Of a DNA stretch of 64,000 nucleotides, positions 10,871 through 21,532 are shown one piece after another. Position 1 is the stretch's first letter; each line of letters begins with the position of its first letter. The translations under genes and the position numbers were made by a program. The DNA is taken from contig OY725502.1 of NCBI GenBank assembly GCA_963281255.1, positions 2,232,001 to 2,296,000 on the forward strand. Reading direction: 5' to 3'. The DNA comes from Aphrocallistes beatrix (taxonomy: Eukaryota; Porifera; Hexactinellida; Sceptrulophora; Aphrocallistidae). The notes under the pieces are model-generated. The model saw nothing but the letters and a program-made list of their open reading frames with translations, did not search any database and was not told where the DNA came from.

Positions 10871-11058
10871 CAGTCGACTCCGCTTAATAGGGCCACTGTT
10901 TAATCGGGTCAGCCGCTTAATCGGGCCACTTTTGGCAGGACCGGAGTAGCTCTCACATATAGAAGCTAATACAAAATATTTTCGGTTAATAGGGTTCTCC
11001 GCTTAATCGGGCCAAAATGTCCCCTGACCGATGTGGTTCTATTAAGCGGAGTTGACTG
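10871..11058. mobile_element. 188-bp pogo-type MITE, copy 1
   Basis: Ends CAGTCGACTCCGCTTAATAG and its near complement; TA at 10869-10870 and 11059-11060. The family has four copies in this window (also 39152, 49943 and 59356), all in Helitron TA tracts. Confidence 0.8.
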
Positions 11059-11439
11059 TATATATATTCTCTAACGAATTGATTGAAGAAACTGCCGGGC
11101 ACAAAAAATTTTTGGCATGTGGAGGTCTTTTGACTATGGCTCTACTAGGCTCTGAGCTCAGATGAAAATGTCGACTCATCATGGAATTATGACGTCATTG
11201 TCGACTTTTTTTATAATTAGACATCTCAGTTTTTCGGCTATAATTCAGCCATTTTAGCCGATAGAAGGCTGAAATTTTAATAGAATATGTATATTAATAT
11301 TCTTCACATGTATGAAACAACTATCATCAAAATTGATGACACATCACTGTGTTGACGTCGCCATTACGCATCAAATTTTTAAAAATAGGCAAACTTGGTG
11401 ATTTTTCGTACGATATAGAATTTAAAAGTAGGACAGACC

Positions 11440-11640
11440 ATAGCCTATTCTAATAATGCCTCACAGTAAAATAACCAAGGATGCGGTAATAGCCGAATGG
11501 ATTAATACACGATTAGCCTAAAATCATTAACCATGTAGGATAGGCATTAAGAATATATTACCAGCATATATAAACATGGCATCAAAGTACATATATCCGT
11601 TGTCAAAATTTCGATTAGTCATCATATCATTGCGGAACAG
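11440..11640 (+). repeat. 60-bp module plus about 160-bp dispersed repeat
   Basis: The module (CATAGCCTATTCTAATAATG to GGATGCGG) is followed by a segment that recurs, diverged, at about 37185-37345: shared blocks include ATTACCAGCATATATAAA, ATATCCGTTGT and AAATTTCGATTAGTCATC. A CATGAT/ATCATG-type stem lies in the second copy. The sequence AATAGCCGAATGGATTAA is weakly like a tRNA Ser/Leu A box, but no B box is convincing. The identity is unknown. Confidence 0.45.
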
Positions 11641-11754
11641 GTCATTTTAAGGGTTGTAGCAACGTTATGATTTTTCCGAATTACCTTTTGACGTTTACAA
11701 TTTACTGTTTTCATTGAACAAGATCGCAAAGTTTCTTTACAATTCGGATATCGA

Positions 11755-12714
11755 GTGGCCATATCGGATAGAAGGTGTGTTTGGCTGCTAATAAAAATCC
11801 AAAAATCCACCCAGGCTACCTCGTTCAGACTAATGTTCGGTCGGGATTTCAATCCTGTTTATCTATTTGGTGCTTGTAAGTTTAAGCTCGAAGAGGATGA
11901 TCTAATATCAGGGGATGACTCCCCGCTTTATGATGGAGAAGTTCGTACAGTTGACATGCAGATTAACTCGAACGAATGGATCGAAGATATTGATTCCCAA
12001 CGTAATTTTGAATGACAAGTTGCACGAACTAATATCGATCAAGAGCAAAGGCGCCAGGAGCAGATATTTGATGCTAAAATTCACCGTAATAGGTATAGTT
12101 TTTTATTGAGCATAGCTTAGGTACTTTAATAATTAAGTTGGCAAGTACACTGCCTGAACAAAAGTATTCGTACACCCCATAATTCCCCATACAAATAGTT
12201 ATAATACTGATTTATTTGGCGAGTCAAGGTATTTAATTGGTAAGAGATACGCTTAATTTAACTTCAAATTCGAATTACTCACTTTTTGAAAACTTGAAAA
12301 CTTATAAAGTAGGTAATTTGAATGTGGAGAATTCGAATTTGAAGTCAAGTTAATTGTGATCTTTCACAAATTAAATATTCTTGAAAGGAAAAAAAATCAG
12401 TATTATAACTATTCGTATGGGAAATTAAGGGGTGAACGAATACTTTTGTTCAAGCAGTGTATAATAATCTAATAAATATTAGATCAAATATTGAACTATC
12501 AGATCACATTCTTGTCCGAAACATCGGAAAAGAAAAGAAACTCCCAGGGACCAAAACGGAACGCAAATACTTCGGGTCATTTCCTGTGGAGAAAATGACA
12601 AAAGGTCACATTATCATTACAAAGGATAAAAATCGAAGAAAGGTTCCGTTTAATCTTACCAAAAAATATTTGAGGCGTGCTGCACAGGTATATAATTTTG
12701 ACTTTTTTTTGTAG
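11755..12714 (+). pseudogene. Gypsy-type integrase C-terminal remnant, split by a MITE
   Basis: Two collinear pieces of a retrotransposon integrase. The first piece (11755-12109) contains STQATSFRLMFGRDF, the 'P-F-L-FGR' end of the catalytic core, an acidic segment, a TGA stop at 12013, and then in-frame helical sequence (QEQRRQEQIFDAKIHRNR). The second piece (12457-12714) contains LSDHILVRNI, then KYFGSFPVEK and RRKVPFNLTKKYL, which match the SH3-like C-terminal domain that reads 'GD-V-VR...GPF-V'. A mariner MITE (12148-12459) separates them. No LTRs, reverse transcriptase or gag were found nearby. This is an old fragment; the family call rests on motif pattern. Confidence 0.6.
12148..12459. 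mobile_element. Mariner-type MITE, 312 bp (CACTGCCTGAAC ends)
   Basis: Inverted ends CACTGCCTGAACAAAAG and the complement of CACTGCTTGAACAAAAG; TA on both sides (12146-12147, 12460-12461). Long inverted repeats of over 100 bp. A larger relative is at 60268-60743 and partial ones at 35438 and 57046. Confidence 0.8.
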
Positions 12715-12797
12715 AGTTATTAGAGGAACTGGGAGATGCTAGAAATGTGAAATTTGGCGGACAGGTAAATAATAATGAGTCTACGATTAAATTATAA

Positions 12798-13240
12798 GAT
12801 CTAAGCGAAATCTTCACACCTCGCAGAGATAGGTGACAAATTGTGCTGACCAATGAAATTCGTTTCTTTTATAAAAAAATACATTGGGATCTAAACAGTA
12901 GTGAATACAATTACAATGCATACAATCGAAGGTACTAATTGTGATTGAAATTCATTGGTTTAAGCATGAACCAATCAATTATCAGGTTTTTATAATGCGA
13001 TTTACACGATTATATTTCATATAAATGAATGAATACAGCTATTTTGAATCTATTACTAGTATTCGATCATTAAAAGTTATTTGATGGAGAAATTGATTGA
13101 TTATAGCAAATAACACATATACTTCGATTGTTGTAAACGTTACTCGACTGAAGTTTTTGGAGTCGTTCGAATATAATAATCTTTATAATGTGAACTTGTA
13201 GTTTGAAATTGATATTACATTCAGGATTAGTTAGCTTAAT
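12798..13240 (+). mobile_element. Helitron-like F2 fragment
   Basis: Matches the reverse complement of the F2 copy at about 43085-43510. Shared blocks include GATCTAAGCGAAAT, GATAGGTGACAAA, the caaatcaattatca-type segment and ATAGCAAATAACACAT. Both ends are missing. Confidence 0.55.
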
Positions 13241-13359
13241 GTTAAGCAAATTCGTTTTATCATAAACTCAATTTTCTTCTCCAGTTGTGAATTTATTATT
13301 AACCATAGATGTATGACATTTTTTTGGCAAGGAATTAGAAAAGCAATAGAGAGTTTTAC

Positions 13360-13985
13360 AGACTTCCCTAGAGAGGTATTTCCCAACCTTGACTCAACCT
13401 TGTTGACCTGAGTAGACATTGAGAGGGTGTCGTCGAGCCAAGTTCCAAGATTCTGTACTCCTTTGGAAGAAGAGATTCTCGACTCACCACAACAGAGATG
13501 CTATCAGTTGAACCTTAGATAGTTGTTGACGAGTCCCTATTATAAAAAACTCAGTTTTGGTGTCATTGATAAACAACTTGTTTGTGAGGAACCAAGAACT
13601 CGTCGCAGAGATGCAAGATTGGATGGCGGAGAAAGCAGAATCTTCAGTCGAGTTGGAACCGGATTTAAAAGAAAGATAGACCTGAGTATCGTCAACAAAA
13701 CAGTGCATGCCATGGAGGTGGGACCTAATAAGTTCGAAAAGAGGACTGGTATAGAGAATAAAGAGAAGCGGACCAAGACAAGAACCCTGAGGAACTCAGT
13801 GTTCAACCGGGATATTGGAGGAATCAGAACTCTTTTCGAGACGAATTGACTCCTATCAGAGAGGTAAGATTCAAACCAAGATAGAGAAGAGCCACAGATG
13901 CTGAAATGAGACTGGAGACGATTGAGTAAGATGATATGGCCGACAGTGTCGAAGGCTGAACTAAGATCAAGAAGAACAAGAAGTT
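13360..13985 (-). pseudogene. LINE reverse-transcriptase fragment (L2/CR1-like)
   Basis: Minus-strand remnant of a non-LTR retrotransposon ORF2. Reading from 13985 downwards it shows [20 protein letters not shown] (palm motif A), [15 protein letters not shown], then [15 protein letters not shown], then the catalytic block [11 protein letters not shown] (the family usually has YADDTQ) near 13700. Next come [20 protein letters not shown] and, after a frameshift near 13480, LDDTLSMSTQVNKVESRL. Several frameshifts break it. No endonuclease region is present. The second copy at 19216-20111 is the same family. Confidence 0.8.
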
Positions 13986-14274
13986 CTTAGAATTTATACG
14001 AATTCACAGAGAAATTTTAAGTGAGTTAGGGGGCAGACATAAATTAATTCTAAATCGTTGAAGTAGAAAATGATCCTTTTCCACTCGCTAATAGCCGATG
14101 AATAAGCCATTCTAGTCTCTTAAGGTATAGTTTACATTGTTGGACACCGGTAGTTTCAGAAAAAAAATTGTTTCAATTTATGAAATGGTTAGGTGCAACA
14201 CCCTAACATCAACGCTCTTCAGCTCCCCTATGTTGTAAGATTTTAAAATATTAACTTCAAATTTGATTAATGTT
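13986..14274. other. Unassigned stretch
   Basis: No feature was recognised between the LINE fragment and the MITE-like region. Confidence 0.35.
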
Positions 14275-14598
14275 TCAAGAAAACTTCTAAGATACTACTA
14301 TTCTTTATTTTCAAATTCTTCTTAGAATGACACCAATTCGAAGTAGATTTCTTAAAATCCGTACAGAATTTCAAAGGTTAAGAATTCTATAAGAATTCTA
14401 AGAAAAAAATGCGATTCTAAGAACTATTCGAAGATTCGATAAAATCTAAGAACAATTCTTAGAATCCGTAAAAAATTGATGTCACATAATTCTTTATGAA
14501 TTCTAAGAATTTCATAGCAATTCTGAGAGATATTCTTAGAATGGTATTTAGAATTAAATTAAGAACAATTCTAAGAACTTTAGTGAATAAGGCCGCAG
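14275..14598. mobile_element. Harbinger-like MITE remnant rich in TTCTAAGAATT
   Basis: Many imperfect TTCTTAGAAT / ATTCTAAGAA palindromic units. The right end is CTTTAGTGAATAAGGCCGCAG-like (14578-14598), the same terminus as the element at 24561-26349. No clear left end. Confidence 0.5.
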
Positions 14599-15327
14599 AA
14601 CAGGATAGCCTTTAAGGTTGGTGTTTCCTTCCAGAACTAACTCAAAAAGTTTTCATTATTTTCTCCTGAATTTTTTTTGTGGAAACTGTCCTCGATAAAT
14701 TATCTGCAAAAATACACTTTTCGGGAACTCAAGAATCAAGAAAAATTTTTTTTCCACAAATCACCTAATTTATAAAGGACATTCAAGGAAACTTCAATGG
14801 CTTATGCCTCTTTTACTCAATAATTCTTGGACGAAATTGTTGAATAAAGAAAAAAATAGGATTATAATTTTCAATTTTAATCCAATTAATTTTTTCTTTC
14901 CAATTTCGTTGCTACAATATTTTGAAGCATATTTTTGCAAGGAAAAATATTTTAACGTTTTTCTGATGTAGAATATCGAAAATATGTCTCTATCATTTTG
15001 TTCTAAGTGACGATATCTTTCCAAAACCGTCGAGTTTTTTACTCAACGACCTTCATAACTAAATATTCCTCCTTTGTAAAATTGATTTTTTAAAGTGCTA
15101 AAAACAGGCTACAAAGCAATTTTCTTCGGAAAGGCTTGATTTCCAATAGTTTTTACTGTATCCTTTTATTAAATAACATCCAAACATCCTTAATCAACAA
15201 CTTATAGTACTACTTAACTTCAAAATATGGCATATCAAATATTTTCACATCATGACACCTTCAAAAAGTGTGAAAAAGTTGTCAGTTATGACAAGGGACC
15301 CAAAAATGACCATGTCCGATAGTATCC
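14599..15327. other. Unassigned AT-rich stretch
   Basis: No gene, terminal repeat or RNA feature was recognised; a 76-codon frame at 14794-15024 (minus strand) has no domain. Confidence 0.35.
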
Positions 15328-15604
15328 GACCTCAGACGAAAATGTCGACCGATCATGGAATTATGCCGTGATTGTCACCTTTTTAAGAATTAGAAAATAC
15401 AGTTTTTATGAATATAACTCACCCATTTTAGGTGATAGAAGGCTGAAATTATAAAACTGTGTATATTAATATTATTCACAATTCATACAACAATCTTAAA
15501 AATGATTAGTCATCACTCTGTTATGATGTTATCATTACGCATCAAAAATTGATAAATTGACAAATTTTTGAATTTTCGAGTGATATCGATTACAGTCAGA
15601 CGTA

Positions 15605-16556
15605 CAGGGTGCTTCAACGATTGCTGATTTCGAGAGGAATTATTTTGACATTTATGAATAACAAAAAAGCAAATAGTGAGCAAATTATATTTCCTTTTTT
15701 TACTATGACGCGATTCAAACGAAGCCCAAATTCAGGATGACTTTCTTGCAAGTAAGTCGTGTTATCGTTGACACAAAGCTCTCAATCTCATTCTTCAATT
15801 CATCTAGGGTTTGTGGTTTATTTTTATAAACATTGTCCTTACAGTTACTTGAATGTCCTCCTCCACTTGCGCAGGGGAACGCTGAATCTGTCCTACGCCT
15901 GAGTTCGGAATCTGTCCTACGCATGAGTTCGGAATCTGTCCTACGCCTGAGTTCGGAATCTGTCCTACGCCTGAGTTTGGAATCTGTCCTACGATTATTC
16001 CGAGTTTTCCAGTGGGTTTTGTGGGTTTTTGTGTGGGATATCCTGTGGGAATGGGTTTTGAAATTACATTCCCACGGCAACCCTGACAGATTCCGAACTC
16101 GAAATAATCGTAGGACAGATTCTGAACTCAGGCGTAGGACAGATTCCGAACTCGAAATAATCGTAGGACAGATTCCGAACTCAGGCGTAGGGACAGATTC
16201 AGGCGTAGGCAGATTCCGAACTCAGGTGTAGGATAGATTCCGAACTCAGGTGTAGGACAGATTCCGAACTCGAAATAGTCGTAAGACAGATTCCGAACAG
16301 TTTGGTTGTAGGACAGATTCCGGTAGTATCGTTGTACAGAATCAGGCGACTCTTGCGCAGAACCTTTGAATACTATTGATTTTTATGGTAGAATTCCACC
16401 ATTTTGATCTTCTTTTGTTTTTCATTTAGTGTGTCCATTTTCCAAACAGAAATGTCGGAAGGTGCTAAACAAGACTTCAAAAGGAAAAGATGATCAGTAA
16501 AAAACTTAACAGGTAATTACGTATTACTTTGGTGATACAATCACTGAAACACCCTG
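15605..16556 (-). mobile_element. Mariner remnant with inverted minisatellites in place of its core
   Basis: Ends CAGGGTGCTTCAACGATTG and the complement of CAGGGTGTTTCAGTGATTG; TA at 15603-15604 and 16557-16558. On the minus strand an N-terminal transposase piece starts at 16438 (MDTLNEKQKKIKMVEFYHKN, a helix-turn-helix start typical of mariner). A C-terminal piece lies at about 15836-15715 (NKPQTLDELKNEIESF, like the closing helix of mariner transposases). The DDE core between them is absent and its place is taken by minisatellite DNA (15882-16330). Confidence 0.6.
15882..16330. repeat. 24-bp minisatellite in two inverted blocks
   Basis: The unit is GGAATCTGTCCTACGCCTGA followed by GTTC. 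About four to five units run on the plus strand at 15882-15992. About eight to nine units run on the opposite strand at 16086-16330, where some carry a GAAATAATCG variant. The 90-bp spacer holds GTGGGTTTT-type repeats. The two blocks can fold into a long hairpin. The 121- and 132-codon frames here are by-products of a unit length divisible by three. Confidence 0.85.
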
Positions 16557-16674
16557 TACAAGTATTTATAGATGATATCTACCTTATAATTAATCATTGT
16601 GAGCCTAGGCGCCCAAAGGACGCTTCTGGCGGACAAAAAATGTTCGCCAACCGTGCATCCCAAGCAAGCATATA

Positions 16675-17280
16675 GCTGTTGCTGAAGATAAGATATAAAA
16701 TGTTTCAATAATAACAATGTGTAAATGCGAAGAAAAATATACATTTACCTCATTAGTAGGAAATAGTGTGATATCAGGTGGATTATCATTGAGATCTGTA
16801 ATTTTAATTATGAAAAATATAGGATCACTGAAAAATATGCCATCAAATACTTCTAGAGATATTCTAAATAAAGAAAATAATGACTTACAATCAAAGCTAG
16901 ATTAAAAATGAGACCATTAGAGTACAATCCAGCACCATAATATGAACACGAATTTAGAAAGTTATAAATCAAGAAAGTTATAAATCAAATCAAAATTTAT
17001 AATATTTTGCAAACGTATCAAAAATTCAAAACCATATTCACAGCCTAAATATGTCAAAATCTTTAACTCCTGGGAACTATCTAGCTACACCCCTGGTAAA
17101 TAAAAAATGAGTCACTCAGAGACTTTTTTGATTTAATCAGATTAAGCATTCAAAAGGTAAATATATCGACAAATTTCAAACTCATTCTAAGGGGGCTTTT
17201 TGTGTAATTTTGCAATCTTGACTTCCCAACCGTAATTTTCTCTTAATTATAGGTTTCTTTGAAATTTTTAATCCTTAAGG
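16675..17280. other. Unassigned stretch
   Basis: No supported feature; a 62-codon frame at 16717-16905 has no domain. Confidence 0.35.
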
Positions 17281-17665
17281 TTTTATAGATAGATAGATAT
17301 ACCCTCCGAATCTGTATGGATTTTGAGGGTTCTCATGTGGTAAACTAGGTGAGGTGGGAAACCTGCTGATAGTTGCTGACTGAGGTGTATGCAGCATGTG
17401 TGTGTATATGATAGCGTGATTACAGAGAAAAACTCGGCTAACAGTAGGTAAGAAAGAAAGCACATAGCTTTACTTTAAACGAGAAGACATCCTTAGTGCT
17501 TTCAGCTTTATAAAAGTTCTGCAAAAGTGTTGGTTCAGATTACATTGCCGAAGCAATGTAATTGAGAGCAAAATGCAAATGATTAGGGCGAGGTTTGAAC
17601 CCGTGACCTAACTAAGTCTTGGTTTTCAAACGCTCCAACTACTGCACCACCCTAGCAGATTTCCA
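17281..17665 (-). mobile_element. tRNA-headed SINE
   Basis: On the minus strand from 17665 there is an A box (GGTGCAGTAGTTGGAG, 17632-17651 on the plus strand) and a B box (GGTTCAAACC, 17593-17602), spaced as in a tRNA. An AGGGTGG / TCGCCCT acceptor-like pair encloses them. The anticodon arm does not fold, so this is not a working tRNA. About 300 bp of tRNA-unrelated sequence follows, ending in (TATC)3 at 17288-17302, like the 3' tail of an L2-type LINE partner. RNA polymerase III transcription is inferred from the boxes. Confidence 0.6.
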
Positions 17666-18143
17666 TCAGCCTTGATCGCATTCCGGGTCCATATTTTCTT
17701 ATATACTGTTGGGTACAATGTAAAATACGCCCAATCTATAAATCTATAACTTTTATTTCCGCGGGTATACAAAAGAATACACCATGTAGAACCCAATTAT
17801 CGAATTACTTTATAAAGGAGGGAATAAAAGCAATACAATTTGATTATAAAAACTGCTGAAGAAACAAAATTACCTCCTATCCTGAAGATCAGGCTCTTGT
17901 TCTGGGGTAGAAAAATTTAGAGAAAAGGTAATACTCCTGAGGATCTAGGTATTAAAAAAATAATAAAAAAATAAAGAAAATGGGATATGAATTTTATATA
18001 CTTATCCATATTAAAAACTTGTTTTATTAAATACTTTATACTATCCTATCAAAATATTCGCACACGCCAATATTCTCTCTTTAACCCCGCATATACCAGA
18101 AGTGTTGCGTCATTTCCTGTTTAAGCTATTTGGGGGAATTATA
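17666..18143. other. Unassigned stretch
   Basis: No gene or terminal repeat was recognised. Confidence 0.35.
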
Positions 18144-18469
18144 TTAAGGATACTGCCCGCGAAAACATCTTGGTTGGGCTTGCAGCATATTATGAAATGA
18201 AAGCTACAGTAGAAACTCTATAAGTGGGGTCTCTATATTTGGGGTATCTTTTTATGCGTGGCAAATTTAACCAACTGATAGTAAATGTGCCAAGAACCCT
18301 CTAATTATTTTCCTTTTTAGTTGCGCTAAACTTTAGGGGGTCAAACTCCTAAAATTCAAAATAACCAACTTCGATTTGATGGTAGACCATTCATTAATTG
18401 AATGAAATCACTGATAATTCATTTTTCTTATTTTTGGATCAAGCAAAGATTTCCCGGGTAGTACCCTGA
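18144..18469 (-). mobile_element. TTAA-family element, short decayed copy
   Basis: Begins TTAAGGATACTGCCCGCGAAAA at 18144; the inner GATGGTAGACCATTCATTAAT block matches the other TTAA copies. The right end (GATTTCCCGGGTAGTACCCT, near 18469) is a weak version of the terminus. Mostly deleted. Confidence 0.5.
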
Positions 18470-18893
18470 AATTTGGGAGCAGTCGTCGATCAAGGTTAGT
18501 CAAGGAGGATAAATTTTGAAACAGGGGAAAAATTGGTTCACATCCTTAGTTTTATCAGTCAAGATATGCTCAATTTAGAATCTTTGGATCCTGGGACGGT
18601 CAAAACAGAGCTCTAAATTGCTGAATTAAATATTCAAGGATATTTATCAAATATAGAAATAAACTTATGTAATCGTGAGAGTGTCAAAAGCTAAACTTAG
18701 CATTATATACATTATGGTAATGAATTACTTCTGGTGGTACAGGATGAAATAATTTTTTCAAAGAAATTGAGCAATTTATTAGGAATCTTCAACTCTAATA
18801 ATTCGAATATGTAGATTAGAAACAGAATCAAGATTCATAGAGTTCTAAAGGTTGGTTTGGATAGATTTCCTCCAAAAAACAATTTACTAGTTA
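18470..18893. other. Unassigned stretch
   Basis: No gene or terminal repeat was recognised. Confidence 0.35.
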
Positions 18894-19206
18894 CAAGCGC
18901 GCCTCGCTTGCTTGTGCTGTGCGACTGGCGGACACTTTGTGCCCGCCAGATTGGCCCTTTGGGCGCCTGGGGTCATATTGATTAATTACGAGGGAGATAA
19001 CATCTCTAAATACGTCTGTCCTACTGTTATAATCGATATCGCAAAAAAAATCGCCAAATTTGCCATTTTTGTAAATTTTTGATGCGGCTGATATTATAAT
19101 AGAATGTGAATATTAATATAGTATCCCACAAATGATCAAACTATCATTAAAAATTGAAGACTCATCACTCTGTTGTGACGTCATGCTTACGCATCAAAAC
19201 TTTAAA
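18894..19206 (-). mobile_element. Helitron-like H6, head-to-head chimera
   Basis: From 18894 the copy is reverse-oriented (CAAGCGCGCCTCGCTTG tail, then hairpins, then body) until TTTTTGATGCGG at about 19085. There the sequence switches to the opposite orientation of the same family (GCTGATATTATAATAGAATG ... TGACGTCATGCTTACGCATC) to 19206. The internal inversion or template switch is visible in the sequence. A LINE fragment follows. Confidence 0.6.
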
Positions 19207-19215
19207 ATTTGATCC

Positions 19216-20111
19216 TTACGAAAATCATATATGGTTCCCTCTCCGCTGGGCATTTTCCTTCCCTCCGGAAGCCCGCCATCATCTTGCCCAAACCTAAAAG
19301 ATCAAATCTCGATCCCATCTTCTCCAACTATCGCCCTATTTGAAATCTTTCTTTCATCTCAAAGATAGCTGAGAGGGCCGCTTCCATCCAGGTCGTGAAT
19401 CATCTTACATTACACCATCTCTTCCCCGAGACACAGTCTGCCTATCGAAAGCATCACAGTACGGAGACTGCGCTCGTGAACGTCACAAACAACATCATCC
19501 ACAGTAAGAATCACCAACACGTATCCCTTCTGGATCTTATTGATCTTCTTCTGAAGATTCTGCTTTCTCCGCTATCCAATATTGCATCTCTGCGATCCGT
19601 TCCTGGCTCCTCACCAAAAAGTTGCTTATCAATGACACCAAGACTGAGTTCCTTATAATAGGGACTCGTCAACAACTATCTAAGGTTCAAACTGATAGCA
19701 TCTCTGTTGGTGAGTCGAGAATCTCTTCTTCCAAAGAATTACGGAATCTTGAAGTTCGCTCGACACCCTCTCAATGTCTACACAGGTCAGCAAGGTTGCC
19801 TCTTCCTGCTTCTACTGCATCTAGAACATCCGGCGTATTAGAAAGTATCTCTCTAAGGAAGTCTGTGAAACTCAAGTTAATGCTCTTATCAAATCTCGTC
19901 TTGATTGCTGTAACAGCCTCATGTATGGTTGCCCATCATCCCACTTAGCTCGACTCCAGTGAGTCCAGAACAGTGCAGCCAGGCTTATCTACAATGTCTC
20001 CCGCACCTTCTCGTCATCTCCTCTTCTTATCAACCTCCACTGGCTGCCTGTTAAACATCGCATCATCTTCAAAATTATCCTCATAACTTACAAAGCCATC
20101 CATTCTCTTGC
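19216..20111 (+). pseudogene. LINE reverse-transcriptase fragment (L2/CR1-like), internally deleted
   Basis: Plus-strand remnant of the same LINE family as 13360-13985. In order: LPKPKRSNLDPIFSNYRPI with LSFISKIAERAAS (finger region); TQSAYRKHHSTETALVNVTN, a block highly characteristic of L2/CR1-type reverse transcriptases; LLDLIDL (motif A, cut short). A deletion then removes the palm centre including the YADD block. After it come [20 protein letters not shown] and, through frameshifts, VQNSAARLIYNVS with LLINLHWLPVKHRI and KIILITYKAIHSLA (thumb and C-terminal part). No endonuclease. A minisatellite follows at once. Confidence 0.82.
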
Positions 20112-20200
20112 AAGACCCGATAAACAAAATAACCCGATGGACAAAATAACTCGATAGACAAAACGATCCGATAGACAAAATAACCCGATAGACAAAAAAT
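20112..20200 (+). repeat. Minisatellite, ATAACCCGATAGACAAA unit
   Basis: Five imperfect 17-18-bp units (ACCCGAT(A/G)(A/G)ACAAAATA) follow the LINE fragment. The length and layout resemble the AACTCGTCC minisatellites at 6960 and 8930. Confidence 0.75.
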
Positions 20201-20499
20201 CCAAAAGTTGCACATAATTGGTTACAAATTGAATAAGGCAGGTATTCTTCTATTCTTACACCGTTAAGTACGTACTACAAAGAGAAAATTGTTAGTTTTT
20301 CTGCACATAGTCTCGTATGTCGCCCTGCTTTTGCGGAAGTGACCTGATTCCATTTTCAACTTCAATGATCGCTGGAGGTATCTTTCCGGTAAAATGGATA
20401 AATCTATGCCCTATATGTTGTATCCCCCGAAGACAATCCTCTGTTGACTTCAACGCCCCATCATATCCTCACAATCGCTATCGCTGGATTCTCCACTGG
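20201..20499. other. Unassigned stretch
   Basis: No supported feature. Confidence 0.3.
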
Positions 20500-20905
20500 T
20501 AGGTTTTGTAACTTCTTCCATCGCCTGGTCCTGATAGTTGCACATAATTGTTCGATACTAAGTATCCACAAAACAAGACTCGCCAACTGGTTCCTGGTCC
20601 TCAATAGCAACAATTTTTAGAACTTCATTATCTCCTTGATCAGCCCCCATTTCTAAATCTGATAATATATCTTCCTGACGTAATTCAGACTAACTCCAAC
20701 AGTTCTTGATTACTTCTGAGGTGACTTGATTCCATGGCCTTAACCATTTGGAGTGCTTCCTTCGCATAAGGAAAAAAAAACGGTTTTTTGTCAAAAGCAG
20801 TACATACAGTTTCTGTCTGCAGTGACATTTTAGTGATCGAATCACTCCCTGGTCACACGGCTGCAGTTTTAGTATAATTAAGCGTAAATGTCCTCCACGA
20901 GTCAA
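20500..20905 (-). pseudogene. Tigger/pogo transposase C-terminal fragment
   Basis: Minus-strand fragment of a DDE_1-type (Tigger/Jerky) transposase. It reads LKLQPCDQGVIRSLKCHCRQ, the block around the third catalytic acidic residue (normally QPMDQGVIRSLK). A helical segment ends VTSEVIKNCWS, then a stop and an acidic tail in frame (LSDLEMGADQGDNEV). Only the C-terminal quarter remains, with a stop and a frameshift-prone run of nine T/A. The head and core are absent on this strand. Confidence 0.75.
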
Positions 20906-21532
20906 GCCATCATATTTTTAATGATAAAGATGATCTTAAATTAAATAATATAGGTAGGAGGAAGTAATTAAAATCAAATATAGTTGTGTATATATGCTAA
21001 TTGAACTCAAAAGCATGATTTTCATGGAGAAAAAAATGACGGGAGGAATAGTGAAATAATTTACCAAGAGTACCTGATGGTTAAACTAGTCAAACATATT
21101 CCAGTTTTAATCAATAAATATCATTCTAGACCAAAGAATCATAGCAGAAAATATAAGAGAAGAAAAAAACAAAACCCCACTCACCGTTTGATAGTCATTG
21201 ATAGTTGCACTGCCCGAAATAATGAGAACTACAGAAATACAAATGTACAAATAAATTATAGAACAAAAATCATATTTTGTTAGAAAATATTCTACAATGA
21301 CAAAAGTTTCGAACATGATATTATTTTATTTCCAATAAGTACTCAAAATGGAGCTACGTATTTGTATAGAGAAAAATTTTCAAACTAAAAATTACTCCTT
21401 GTTTAATTCATGCATAATTTCTGCACATTTGAATTAACAATTTTAGAAGAATTCTAAATGCTAAAAAAACCCAACAAAGTTCACATTGTTTAACATAAAT
21501 TTAGTCTAACGACTATACATAATGGTAAAAGC
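20906..21532. other. Unassigned AT-rich stretch
   Basis: No supported gene; the overlapping small frames at 21077-21316 lack any domain. Confidence 0.35.

Larger units (their letters stand above)
9247..11437 (+). mobile_element. Helitron-like H3, TA tract filled by three elements
   Basis: The 5' end TCCATACTATTAAAACTCG is at 9247. The TA tract is interrupted by a mariner-type element (9310-10298), a complete Helitron H4 (10317-10858) and a pogo-type MITE (10871-11058). The family body resumes at about 11070 with AACGAATTGATTGAAGAAAC and runs to about 11437, where it is cut by the 60-bp module. Removing the three inserts restores a normal 5' half. The 3' tail is missing. Confidence 0.7.
15328..16674 (+). 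mobile_element. Helitron-like H5, diverged, split by a mariner remnant
   Basis: The body is at 15328-15604 and the tail at 16557-16674. The mariner-type element 15605-16556 lies within the CGATTA...CAGACG(TA) part of the body, with TA on both sides. The tail hairpins are decayed and the 5' end is lost, so this is one of the older copies. Confidence 0.65.

Noticed and set aside
11478-11640. A tRNA Ser/Leu-derived SINE
   Set aside because: The A-box-like word AATAGCCGAATGGATTAA is suggestive, but no B box follows and the second copy at 37185 does not preserve the resemblance.
13523-13849. A 108-codon plus-strand gene
   Set aside because: It is the antisense of the LINE reverse-transcriptase fragment, which has clear motifs on the minus strand.
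15715-16231. Open frames of 121 and 132 codons with RRTDSELR-type repeats
   Set aside because: They are read through a 24-bp minisatellite on both strands; the repeat length is a multiple of three, so long frames arise without selection.
17590-17665. A tRNA gene
   Set aside because: A and B boxes and an acceptor-like pair are present, but the anticodon arm does not form and the base before the anticodon is not T; a SINE head fits better.
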